Of a stretch of DNA of 64,000 nt, positions 37,271 through 48,702 are shown piece by piece. The DNA lies in NCBI RefSeq assembly GCF_009905375.1, contig NC_133653.1:56366374-56430373 (forward strand), written 5' to 3'. Numbering within the stretch: position 1 is the stretch's first letter; each line of letters opens with the position of its first letter. The translations under genes were made by a program, and so were the position numbers. Source of the stretch: Apium graveolens (taxonomy: Eukaryota; Streptophyta; Magnoliopsida; Apiales; Apiaceae). Under the pieces are notes generated by a model. That model had not been told where the DNA came from. It saw nothing but the letters and a program-made list of their open reading frames with translations, and made no database searches.

Positions 37271-37516
37271 ATGGCTGAATTTGGCTGGTTCTACAATTAT
37301 GGTGATGAGACTGTTCATGTCTTTTTGAATGGAATTCCAACTCCATACCCAATCACCAACATTCCTCACAATCTCTGGATTCAATTTCCAGAGGTTATCA
37401 AACGTGATCTGGTGGCCGTTCAAAGAGAACTTCATCTTCATCGTCTCCGCCAGCAAGAGCGAATCATCCGACTCGCCATTTTGTTTGTCGAGAGTAGGAA
37501 GAAGAAGATGACTTAA
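37271..37516 (+). CDS. element B ORF-X, small conserved protein
   Basis: Intact 81-codon ORF with a good start context (CACAAATGGC). Sequence MAEFGWFYNYGDE at the start, WIQFPEVIKRDL in the middle and LRQQERIIRLAILFVESRKK near the end. It is about 55% identical to element A's ORF-X over 78 residues with no gap, much closer than the surrounding DNA. No signal peptide, membrane span or metal motif. The second half is a charged helix-like stretch ending in a basic cluster (RKKK). It is unbroken although gag, pol and ORF-YZ of B are broken. Family unknown to me. Its place between pol and ORF-YZ and its own TATA box suggest a separately expressed accessory protein. Confidence 0.75.
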   Translation: MAEFGWFYNYGDETVHVFLNGIPTPYPITNIPHNLWIQFPEVIKRDLVAVQRELHLHRLRQQERIIRLAILFVESRKKKMT

Positions 37517-38212
37517 TCTCGTCTTCTTCCTGTTTTTCTTCATCATCAGCTTTGTCAGGCTTCTTAGCTAGGACTAAGGCTGTTGATGTTAGGATTAGAA
37601 ACTTAGGGAAAATCTTGTATAAGTTTTGATGTAATTTCCATTTCATAAATGTATTGTCTTGATATATTAATGAAAGTTGTTTTTACTTCAAGATTTTGTC
37701 TCTGAGTTATTTTATCTTATGTTGATAAATCCTGATTGATATTCTGATGACCGTATAAATTTTGTTTTATATTAAGTTCTGATTCATTTTCAGCACTTAC
37801 TTATCTAATTTATCTTGGTCATTTTCATGTGATGTATTTTCAGAATATCAATGATGCAGTGAAAAATAATTCAATCAGTGCTAACGGTTTAAATTTTGAA
37901 TTAAAACTGTTTCTCTTGATAAATGGAACGGTTTTTCCTTGAAACTAGACAACTGGGTAAGTAATGATTCCTGTTTTCTCGAGCCCAGTAACTGTCCGTT
38001 ATTACTGCATGTCTAACAGGTGTCCAACAGTAACATTTTTGTTCAGAGTATAAGTACAACAGAGAGAAGATTTCTTTAATATTTTATTTTCTTTATATTT
38101 TATCTACCTTCTTACTTTTACTCTCTTTCTCTTTCTTTCTCACGTTGGTTTTTCATACAGACATTATCTCAAACACCTAACAGGCATACCTGAATCTCAA
38201 TTTTTTTTTCAC
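37517..38212 (+). other. element B spacer between ORF-X and ORF-YZ
   Basis: About 700 bases without coding. TATAAGTA at 38049-38056 lies 164 bases before the ORF-YZ ATG. It is followed by a strongly pyrimidine-rich leader (TTTCTTTCTCTTTC type) containing a 3' splice-like TTTTTCATACAG. Either a second internal promoter or a leader intron end is possible; both are inferences. Confidence 0.4.
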
Positions 38213-41200
38213 ATGGCACCAAAGGATTTAATCATTGATGGAGCTAAGTTTGTCCCCAACAACTATGCTGCAGTTCTTGATCACACTGAAGCTCCATCTG
38301 AATTGCACTTTGTGCAAGATCTTCTTGCACATAGTGAGGTTGGGTATGCATTAACACAGCCTGAATTCTTTTCAAGCCAACAAGTTCTGAGGTTTTGGAG
38401 GACTGGACTTTTTGATGATGGTGGTCAATGTGGAACTCCCAGTATTATCTTCCAAGTGGGTGATTCATCATTTATAGTCACTCATGGTACAGTACGCAGG
38501 GCTTTACATCTTCCAGAAGATTGTACTTTCTCAATTCCAGAGGACTCAGCCCTTCGGGAGTTAATGGCTGAATTGGGCTATGAAAAGAGTCTGACGAAAC
38601 TTGGACAGTTGAAACGGGCTAATATCAGAAGAGAATGGAGTTTCTTCTTTGATTGCATCACCAAAGCTTTTGGGAACAAATGTTCAAATTTTGATGCTAT
38701 CCCAATTCTGAGTCAGCACATAGGGTATGCTCTTATTCATCAAACTCATTTTGATTTTGCAACTGCGTTAATTGGTTTTATTGGGGATAGGATGACAGAG
38801 GATCGAGATGTTGTTTATTTTGCTAGATTCTGTCAACTTATTTACACTTACTGTACTGATGAACCTCATTTAGTCAGCACTCAAACCCCACCTTTTAAGG
38901 TTGCAAAACGATACTTTAATGATCTGATAAATGCTGATACTAAGAAAAAAGTGGTTAGACCATTACAGATTCCTAAGTCTGTAAAACAGATCCTGGTAAA
39001 TGCTGATCCTGATACTTATAGATCTGTTTACTCTGATGTCCAACCAACTCCAAACACCCAAAATCCATCAACCTCAGTACCTACCTCTCATTCTACTCAA
39101 CCTACCCTCAGAACATATCTCAAATCCTATCTCTCCACTTCACAGACTGCTCGACCTTCATCTTCAGCACCTACTATGAAGCCTTCATCTTCCAAGCCAA
39201 AGAGGACAAAGAATGTTCCTCAAACATCTCAAAAGAGAAGGAGGATTGTATTGAGAGATGAATCTGATTCTGAGGAACAGGTTTCTTCTAGAGAACCTGC
39301 TGTTACTGAAGCTGAGAAAGAGGTTTCTCAGAAGGATTCTGAAATTGGGGGTTCTAGGCTTCTCAAGAGGCTTAGACGAATGATAGTTCCTGAAACTCCC
39401 AAGGAATCCAAATCAACAAGGAAGTACAAGAAACAGAGGGCACAAAGGCCAGTTTCAGATGATGAAGAGGAAGCAGCTAAGGAAGGGGATCAGGAATCTC
39501 TGATCTCACAAGACAAGGAATTTGCTCCAGTCACTTCTTCTCCATCAACTCCATCTCAGGAAGCTGTATCTGACAAGGCTAACTCACCATCTGTGTCTCT
39601 TGTTGATCCAGGCACAAGTGCTGATATTGATGTTCAACACTTGGTTGTGTCTGAAGTATTTCTCTTAGAAGCTCCAACAACAAATAATCCTTCCACAACA
39701 CCTGTTACTGATGCTGTTCAAACTCCAGAGTTATCAACAACACCTTCTCTGCATCAAGATGCTGATGATCAGACTTTAGGTGAGCATCAGGATATGGCTG
39801 TTGATCAGAACTTAGTATCAGATCAGCAATTATAGGATGCTGAAGCCTCCATTGCTACTCACACTATTGTCTTATCAGAAGATACTGATTCTTTAAGTTC
39901 TGATGCTGCAAATGCTGGAGATACTGGTGAAGCTGCTCCAACTGTAAATGCTGATGAAGCAGGTCCTTCAGGACATACTCCTCAACAGACTCTTCCTAAG
40001 TCTGAACTGGTAAAGGAGTTTGTTATCAGGGATGCACCAGTACCTTGGAGTGAAACTCCTGCAGGTCAGGAGTGGACTAAGGAATGTAACTCAGCTTCAT
40101 GTGTTCCAACTGCAATACATCTTGCTGAGCACTGGACTAAAGCTGATGAAATGTTAAATTCTGATGATTTAAAAACCCAGCTTAGAGTCACTGCATTGAG
40201 TATTAAACATCTACAAGGTCTTCATTCAACTACTCATGCAGAGCTACACAAGATTCAGGAGAACTTTATCAAACAAGAACAAGTTTGGAAAATTGATAAG
40301 AAAAAGTTCTTTCAACCTACCATTGACAGGATTGCTTATATTGAGAAAACTCAAGAGAAACAACAAGCTCAGATTGATGACATTCTGACAAATCAAGCTT
40401 CTCAGCAATCGCAGCTTACTGGAATCCAATCCTCAGTGGAATTACTTATCTCTCTTTTACTACCTGCTGATGCCAAAAAGGGGGAGAAGGTAATTAAGTC
40501 CAAATGCAACACTAACAAGACACTGCAAGGAAAGGATAATGGAAATGATGATCAAGGATACTCTGGAATGGGTAGCGGTCATAGTCAAGGTAGAAGGTTT
40601 ACATCAAGACAAGCAAGTCACAGGACAAGTTCTGATACTGGGAAAAGAATAAGTTCTGCTGCTGGTAAAAGGATAAGTTCTGATGAACTTCTAGATCTTG
40701 ATGAGGAAATGTCAAGACAGTTATTTCTTCAAGAAAATCCAGGAATGGACTTGGAAAGTTTAAAGGAAGAAGAAGCCAGACTTAAATCAGAGAAAGTCAC
40801 ATCTAAATCTGAAGCTTCTGGTAAAAAGTCACTTCCAAAACTCAAAGGCATTGTGATCAAAGAAAGGACACACACTGAAGCAACATTGGCTAGATCACAA
40901 CCACAGATAGATCCAAGATCCAAGGGTAAAGAAAAGGTTGGTGAACCTATCAAGGTTTATGTACCTCCTGAGGAAGAAGAAATTACTGATGAAAAAGATG
41001 ATCTTGCTCTGACTTCAAGAAAAGTTCTTAAAACAACCTCTGATATGGCTCAAGTTGTTCAGAGTCAAGAAATTGTAAGTTCTGATATTCAGAAGAAGCA
41101 AGTAACCTCTGACAGAGCTCAAGTTAACTTGATATCAGAAAATAGATCAAAGACACTCCTACCAGGATTCACTAAAGCAAAACAGACTCAATCTTTGAAG

Positions 41201-41923
41201 ACTACTGCAAGTGGTTTTGAAGCAAGAGTAGTTACTGGAAAGGAAGCTAGAGATAAAACTGGATTGGGAAGTGCTGATGAAAGAAGAGTACACAACACTA
41301 CCAATGATCCAACTTCCTTGAGTGAACCAGGTATTGGAGCAACTCCTGAGAGATTAAATCAACTGGAATCTGTACAGATGGTTTACCATACCTACTTGAA
41401 AGAATACATCATGTTGTATTTCATGACAGATGGTAGGGTTTATCATATAAGACAAAATACCATTCTATTGAAGTATTTTGAAGAATTGGAGCATGTACTT
41501 TTCTTACTTCAAGTGGATGACAGAATAACAGAGACTGCTGCAAACTACTTAAAAGAACAGATTCAGAGACAGAAAAGGCTTTATTCTGTTAAGTCTGACA
41601 ACATATATGTTCCAAAGTACAGAGATCACAATGGTGATATTGTTGATATGAAGCCTAATACTGTACAGATCAGAACATATCTTGGTATTAAGGGACTTGA
41701 ATTCAATCTAGAGTCTGACAAAGCTTATGTCATAAGACTAGATCAGGAGTTGAGAAAAGCAAAGATCAATGATCTCAGAGCTGCAATCTTTCAAACTGGT
41801 GAAGATACTGCAGAGCTTAAAGGTGTCAAAAGGAGAATGATTAATGAACTCAGATATGCTGAGAAATGTTTGTTGAAGAACTATCTCAGAACAACTCCTG
41901 ACATCAGAGAGATCAGAAAATGA
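38213..41923 (+). pseudogene. element B ORF-YZ, large accessory protein with one stop
   Basis: A single frame of 1,237 codons from ATG 38213 (MAPKDLIIDGAKF) to TGA 41921, interrupted only by TAG at 39833. Residues 1-270: a globular region with FWRTGLF, VRRALHLPE, RREWSFFFDCITKAF and NFDAIPIL, resembling by pattern the putative plant transposon protein family. Residues 270-620: Ser/Pro-rich with basic clusters (QKRRRIVL, RLLKRLRRM) that could serve nuclear entry. Residues 650-760: a coiled coil ending DAKKGEKV. Residues 1045-1236: a C-terminal domain with LYFMTDGRV and FQTGEDTAELKGVKRR. Elements A and E have recognisable counterparts. No signal peptide or membrane span, so not envelope-like. 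Function unknown. Confidence 0.82.
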
Positions 41924-42120
41924 TGAAGCCAAGTCGAAGATCTACAACTGCTTAAATTCTGATATTTATACAGACTGAAGTTGTTATCAGAAGTTGAAAT
42001 TGGTAAAAGCTTTAAGGACTGTAAGTTGTAGTTATCTAGTCTAATTCTCATGCATTTGTACTAAATGTTTTTGACATCATCAAATATCTATTAAAATTGT
42101 ATATTATGTTAATTTACAAG

Positions 42121-42131
42121 TTGGGGGAGAT
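42121..42131 (+). promoter_or_regulatory. polypurine tract of element B
   Basis: TTGGGGGAGAT directly before the 3' LTR, the priming site for plus-strand DNA. Related GGGGGAGC tracts occur inside pol. Confidence 0.92.
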
Positions 42132-42746
42132 TGTTAGATATATTTGATAATGTCATGGCTAATATGTTTTATGTTTAGCTTTCAGATCTTACTTGAACAG
42201 GATAAATCAGTACTTAACTGTTGATCAGTACTTATACTAGAAGTCAGGACTTAAGGATATCAGTACATATGTTATCAGGAGATAATCATCAGAAGATAGA
42301 TATCAGAACTTAAGTGCTGAAGGACAATCAGATAAGGACAGTAGCTGATTAAAGGAAAGAAGATCAAGATAAACATAAGAAGAGATATGCATGAAGAAGG
42401 AATTCCGTGAAGAATGGAATATTTGAAAGAAAAGATATCTGATTGATATATTTTAGGAAGCAGAATTATATTCCATATCAATTAGCGATTATCTTGTAAC
42501 TGTGTAGTATATAAACACAGATATAGGGTTTACACTATAAGTGTTATCATTATTAGAGAAGATTATTCATTGTAACCCTAGCAGCTCTCGTGATATTTGT
42601 TCATCACTGAGAGGTAACAGTTTCATACTGTAACAGAGTTCATTGTTTCAACAAAGTTTGTTTTCTGTTACTTAAGTTCTTAAAGTTCGATTTGAGTGTA
42701 CTATACACTGTATTCACCCCCTCTACAGTGTGTGTGTGACCTAACA
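42132..42746 (+). mobile_element. element B 3' LTR
   Basis: 615 bp, ending GACCTAACA next to TACCG. Differs from the 5' LTR by seven transitions by hand count and lacks two GT units near the end. Confidence 0.96.
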
Positions 42747-42751
42747 TACCG

Positions 42752-43777
42752 AGAGTGAGAGAGAGAGAAATCCCGAGAGGGATGAAGAAATGAGAGAAAA
42801 AGAAAGAGAAGAGAGAAGCTCGGGTAAAAAGAAAGAAAAGAGGAGGTGGGTGTGATTATATACTACCAAGGGAGGGGTAGTATGGTAATTAGGTATCTCA
42901 TTTCTGATTCACTTTTTATTCTTAAAAGAAAACGAATTTGATTTGCAAATGTCTCTCTCGGAAAAGATGAATTTGATATGAATGATAATTTTAAAACATG
43001 AATCTCGAAATTAGCTTACCAACCATTACTCATAATAAGATTTTGAGCGTACGGTTGATTTTATATGATTTTTACAAGTTTGTACTAATAATAACATTTT
43101 ATCACATAAAAATCAATTTAAAATGCAACGATCACCAAATAAATTCGTCCATCATTTTTAGAAAGTCTTTAGGGTTATTTTGAAGATAAAAGAATAAATC
43201 TCATACCTTTATCTTACTCAGATAATTTTATAAAAATGTGCGAAGGTTAAATAAACCTTAATTTAAATCAAATAATTCCCTTAAATCCATAAAAATATCA
43301 ACAGATCACGTAATCATGCGTATGGATAGGCAAACACACATATGAATACATCACAACTCATGTCTGATCATAGAAATTAACCTTCTTTAATATTATTCCT
43401 TTTTACGCGTTCCGGGTCACGTTCTGCCTGACGGCCCGACGCTCAGCGTTTCAATTACGCTTCCCATTATCATTATCGAACGACACGTCACTAGGCCACA
43501 ATAATTCATTTAAAAATTCATTTCACACAATCATACATATTTCACATTTTATATACTTTAAATCCTTATTAGGACGGGTTCCGTTCTACCTGACGGCCCG
43601 ACAACACAACTTAATTCCTAAGCTGACTCTTTAAATTGGAACGCTTTTACTTACGCTCCTAGATTCTAATATACAGTAAAGACAAATAAATCATCACTTA
43701 ATCACATATTTTATAATCACATCACATAAATCATATTTTATTGACTTAATTACGTCGCAAACTTCTCAGTCGTCAAA
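42752..43777 (-). mobile_element. element C 3' LTR (right part)
   Basis: Continues element C's left LTR after element B. It matches 50963-51989. The inner end reads CGTCAAA against CGTCACA in the other LTR, so this copy has lost the canonical terminal base. Confidence 0.9.
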
Positions 43778-43793
43778 ATCTACCCTCCTTAAA
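43778..43793 (-). promoter_or_regulatory. polypurine tract of element C
   Basis: Minus-strand TTAAGGAGGGTAGATT adjoins the 3' LTR. The matching tract of element F is TTAAGGAGGGGAGAC. Confidence 0.75.
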
Positions 43794-43817
43794 AGGATTC
43801 TGTCCCAAGAATCTAGT

Positions 43818-46800
43818 CTAGGCAAATAGACGGGGATACTTTTCTTTCATTTCACTTTCTAATTGCCAAGTTTATTCTTCTACTAGTGGATTTCTCCACA
43901 ACACTCTAACTAGAGGTACAACTTTATTTCTAAGTGTCCTTTCCTTTTGGTCTAAGATTCGAACTGGTTGTTCCACATAAATCTGGTTGAATTTCCACTG
44001 GTTCCAATTCGATCACATGGCTCGTATAAGCATTATACTTCTTCAGAAGAGATACATGGAATACATTGTGTAGATGTTGCCTTTGCGAAGGTAGCGCTAA
44101 TTCATATGCCACGTTCCCAACTCATCACAGTACCTCGAATGGTCCAATATACCTAGGACTCAACTTCCCTTTCTTCCAGATCGAGTTAAACCTTTCCAAG
44201 GAGATATCTTTAGCAAGACTTTGTCTCCAGGTTCAAATTGCACATCTTTTCGTTCTTGATTTGCGTACTTCGTTTGTCGATCTTGAGCTGCAACTAATCT
44301 TTTTCGAATCATTTCTACCTTTTCCTTTATTTGTTGAACCATCTCTGGGCCAATTAATTTGCGCTCACCAACCTCGTCCCAATATGTAGGGGACCTACAT
44401 TTTCTTCCATACAACGCTTCAGAAGGCGGCATGCCAATACTCGCGTGCTAACTGTTGTTGTAGGAAAAATCAATTAACGGCAAATGATCGTCCCAATTTC
44501 CTTTGAAATCTATTGCGCAGGTACGCAACATATCTTCAATTGTCTGAATTGTCCTTTCACTTTGTCCGTCCGTCTGCGGATGATACGCCGTACTCATTTT
44601 CAGCTTAGTTCCCAAATGATCATGGAATTGTCTCCAAAATCTTGAGTTAAACCTTGGATCTCTATCAGACATGATAGATACAGGGACTCCGTGACGCATC
44701 ACAATCTCATCCACATACAATTTGACCAACTTTTCCAACAAAAATCTTTCATTTATCGGCAAGAAATGTGTTGACGTCATCAACCGATCGATTACCACCC
44801 AAATCGCATCATGATTGGACTTGGTTTTAGGTAATCCTACCACGAAATCCATCGCTATATGTTCCCATTTCCATTCTGGTATATCCAGTGGCTGAAGCAA
44901 TCCGCTTGGCCTCTGATTTCCGCTTTGACTCTTTGACACGTATAACACTTACTTATCCATTCCGCAATTTCCTTTTTCATGCTTGACCACCAATAACTTT
45001 CTTTTAAATCCCGGTACATTTTCGTACTTCCAGGGTGAATTGAAAATCTCGAGTTATGCGCTTCTTGCAAAATCTCGTGCTTTAGTTCCACGACATTAGG
45101 TATCCAAATACGTGAGTTAACACAGTATATTCCTTTTCCATCCTTTTAAGCTTTAATTTCTTCTCCTGTCAACTTATCATTTTCGCGATTCATCACTTGC
45201 TCTTGTCAGCATCGAATCTTTTCCAAAATTTCGGGTTGAAATGACATCGCATATATATAGCTTCACCTCCAAATTCTGGAGTATGCACTTCTATTTCCAT
45301 CTTTTCAAAATCCTTGATCAATTCTTCCGATGACGTTAACATATTCAACCTTTTCTTGCGACTTAGAGCATCTGCTACCACATTTGCCTTTCCCTGATGA
45401 TAGTTTATCGCACAATCATAATATTTGATCAATTCTAACCACCTTCTTGGTCTCATATTTAATTCCTTTTGAGTGAAGATATACTTTAAACTCTTATGAT
45501 CTGTATAAATCTCGCACTTTTCCCTGTATAAATAATGCCTCCAAATCTTAAGGGCAAACACAATTGCTACCAATTCCAAATCATCCGTTGGATACTTTTG
45601 CTCATGCGGCTTGAGTTGCCTTGACACATATGCTATTACCGTCCCGTGTTGCATTAACACACATCCAAGTCCTTTATATAAAGCATCACTGAATATCACA
45701 AATTCTCTTTTTTCATTTGGTAACACCAATACTGGGGTGGTTACCAGCCTCTACTTTAACTCTTGAAAGCTTTCCTCGCACTTTTCTGTCCATATAAACT
45801 TCTCGTTCTTCCTTGTCAACTTTGTTAATGGGACAACAATCTTAGAGAAATCTTGCACAAACCTTCTGTAGTATCCAGCTAATCCCAAAAAACTCCTAAC
45901 TTCCGTAGGAGTCTTGGGCCTTTCCCAATTCATTACAGCTTCTATCTTGGCTGGGTCCACTTTGATTCCTTCTTTATTAACTACATGACCAAGAAATTGC
46001 ACTTCCTTTAGCCAAAATTCACACTTCGAAAACTTAGCATATAGCTTCTCTTTCCTTAGAGTTTCCAAAGAAATTCTCAAATACTCCTTATGATCTTCTT
46101 CCGTCTTGGAGTAAATCAGTATATCGTCAATAAACACAATAACCAACTTATCCAAATACTGTTTGGACACCCTGTTCATAAGATCCATAAATGCGGCTGG
46201 CGCATTCGTCAAACCAAATGCTATTACCAAAAACTCGTAGTGTCCATATCTCATTCGAAACGCTGTCTTGGGTATATCTTTCGCTTTAATCTTTAATTGA
46301 TGATACCCGGATCTTAAATCAATCTTGGAGAAACACGAAGCTCCTTTTAACTGATCAAACAAGTCATCGATTCGCGGTAGAGGGTACTAATTCTTAATCG
46401 TCAACTTATTCAATTCACGATAATCAAAGCACAACCTCATACTTCCATCCTTTTTCTTTACAAACAACACCGGTGCGCCCCACGGGGATACACTCGGCCG
46501 AATTACTCCTTTATCCAACAATTCTTGCAACTAAGCGGCCAATTCCTTCATCTCGACTGGCGCCATACGATAGGGAGCTTTCGATACTGGTTCCGTTCTA
46601 GGAGCCAAAAAAACTTCGCATCCTTGACGTAATAATCTCCTTGTCTCGATAGCCGTTAGGAATTTCTTCTCTTGCCTCTTTCCTTTGAATATCACTTCCT
46701 TACCATCCTTGGTCCTTAACTTCACCTTCTTATTTTTACATTCTCTTTGCGCCTCATGGTTTGACAACCAATCCATTCCTAGTATAACCTCAAATTCTCC

Positions 46801-48182
46801 CAACTTAAAGGGAATTAAATCAGCAGAAAAGTGCCGACCTTCTATAATCACATCACAATCGGGACAAACTTTGCTAACAATAACTTTCTCTTGATTTGCT
46901 ACCTCTATAATCAAATTAGGTTCCAAAGGGTACGCAACACAATTTAACTTATCAAGAATACTTTCAGAGATAAAAGATCTAGTTGCTCCAGAATCCATCA
47001 ATACTTTTACTTCTACTGAGTTAATAACAAGCATACCTGCTACCACGTCCACATCTTGCACCGCATCTTTCATTGTCATATTACAGGTCCTAGCTCTGGG
47101 TTGAGCTGATGGTGCTGGGAGAGACGACGGTCCAGCAATCCTAAGAACATTGGCCTTTTGAACAGGCTCCTTGCAATACCTGGCCATATGAACCACCTTT
47201 CTACACTTGAAACAAGCCAAGTCAGGCTTCTTTGCTCCATTCAGACATTCTGAAGAATAATGCCCTTTTTGGTTGCACTTAAAACAGGTCACATCCAACT
47301 TATTACACCTTCCCGGGTGTCTCTTTCCACAATTCTTGCATTCTTGAATCTGAGGTCTGTTATCCTTCCCCGGTTGTCCTGCTTTCTGGAAACGGTTCTT
47401 CTGAGCTCCGTTACCGGGTTTAAACTTCTGAAACTTTTGGTGCTGACCTCCACCATTCCTTCCAAACTTTCCTCTAAACTTTGAACTTCCTTGCTCTTGC
47501 TCTGAGCTTTCAAATTTCCTTTTCCTTCCTTCATTTTCTCTCCTCGCAGCTTCACACCCACCTTCCACTATCATTGCCTTCTGTACCAAGGCAGCATAAT
47601 TCTTGATCTCCAACAACGCTACTTGACTCCTAATCCACGGCTTAAGTCCCTGTTGGAACCTCTTAGCCTTCTTTGCTTCCGTATTTACATACTCAGGTAC
47701 GAATCTAGACAGCTCTGAAAATTTTACTTCATACTCCGCTACCGACATATCCTCTTGTCTAAGGTCCAGAAATTTCATCTCCAACTGATCTTGCATATAA
47801 CTCGGCAAATACTTCTCCAGAAACATCTCAGTGAGCTTCTCCCATGTTAAGTCCCTTCCAACAACGCTTTCGAAGACTCCCACCAGAAACTCGCTTCATC
47901 TTTAAGGTAATAACTTGCATACTGAGCTTTCTTGTCGTCCCTAACTTCTGCTAACTCAAAAGCTTTTTCCATTTCTCTTAACCACGACTGTGCTTTAATC
48001 GGGTCTGGCAAACCTAAGAATTCTGGGGGATGAACAGATTGAAAGTGTTTGAAGTTTCCAACTTTAGGGGCCACAGGTTGTTGCAAAAACTGAGCAAGTC
48101 TGCTCATCATGGTAGTTTCTGGGTTTACTTTTGGGTCTTGGGTTGGTATTTCTTCTTCTTGGTGATCTGGTGAGTTGGCCAT
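43818..48182 (-). pseudogene. element C gag-pol polyprotein (Ty3/gypsy, chromodomain), broken
   Basis: Start at ATG 48182 (MANSPDHQEE). Gag has the retrotransposon gag core (LDLRQEDMSVAEYEVKF, RFQQGLKPWI) and zinc knuckles including CFKCNQKGHYSSEC. Protease DSGATRSFIS (about 47000) and ILGMDWLS. RT starts near APYRMAP, with [20 protein letters not shown] and FIDD (about 46128). RNase [10 protein letters not shown] (about 45500). Integrase [44 protein letters not shown]-terminal chromodomain VRILDQKERTLRNK ... PLVRVLWRNP to 43818. Stops include TAG in ELAA-LQELL (about 46531), after TIKN (46387), after FQELK (45751) and within the chromodomain. Frameshifts lie near 47870 and 45200-44860. Dead copy. 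Confidence 0.9.
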
Positions 48183-48702
48183 TTCTTACAAACTTGATTG
48201 AGCAATTTTTTAGCAATACGATAGCATGTCATATATACAACAACATTTTATTATGAAATCTTTTTGCGGGTTTTAAGCTTTACCCAATTTTTGCACATGC
48301 AATCCTATTACTACATAATTCTCATATCAGTGTTATTTTATATGGCACAGAATAGGGTATTACGAATTTTAAACATGGTTGTACGAAAATATGGTATTTA
48401 GAACAGTTTTAGGGTGCATAAGGGAAAACAAGATAATGGATTTATTTAAACAAAGGGTACATGAAGAAAAGTTTGGTTACCACAAGTTCAGAAATAAGGT
48501 ACAACAATATAGCAGGGTTAAACAGAGGAAAAAATGGAAAATATCCCCCTTCTACCCCTAACTTCTAACAACTACTGCTATAATATTCCGAAATACAACA
48601 TAACAAATGAAAAAAGGATCCCGGCATCTGACCAAGTATCCCAAAGCCTACCAGCGCTGAAAAACAACAACTACGGGCTCAACCAACAGTCCCGCCTAAC
48701 AG
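48183..48702 (-). other. element C leader between leader ORF and gag
   Basis: About 520 bases without a supported gene. Part of the 5' untranslated region of element C. Confidence 0.5.

Larger units (their letters stand above)
29468..42746 (+). mobile_element. Sirevirus element B (Ty1/copia), 13.3 kb, complete structure
   Basis: Plus-strand element: 5' LTR (29468-30086), primer-binding site, gag, pol, spacer, ORF-X, spacer, ORF-YZ, polypurine tract, 3' LTR (42132-42746). A TACCG duplication and an empty site in the other LTR of element C prove the insertion. LTRs of 619 and 615 bp differ by seven substitutions and one 4-base GT indel by hand count, so insertion is recent. Gag, pol and ORF-YZ nevertheless carry several stops and a frameshift, and RT motif A has lost its catalytic Asp. 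Homologous in plan and protein to element A but only distantly in DNA. Confidence 0.95.

Noticed and set aside
38213..41923. ORF-Y and ORF-Z of element B as two separate genes
   Set aside because: They are in the same frame with only a TAG between them and open sequence throughout the gap, so one interrupted ORF is simpler.
37271..41923. Envelope-like gene downstream of pol
   Set aside because: No signal peptide, no hydrophobic membrane span and no fusion-type segment can be seen in ORF-X or ORF-YZ.
44066..44389. 107-codon plus-strand ORF
   Set aside because: Antisense to element C's integrase and pre-chromodomain region.
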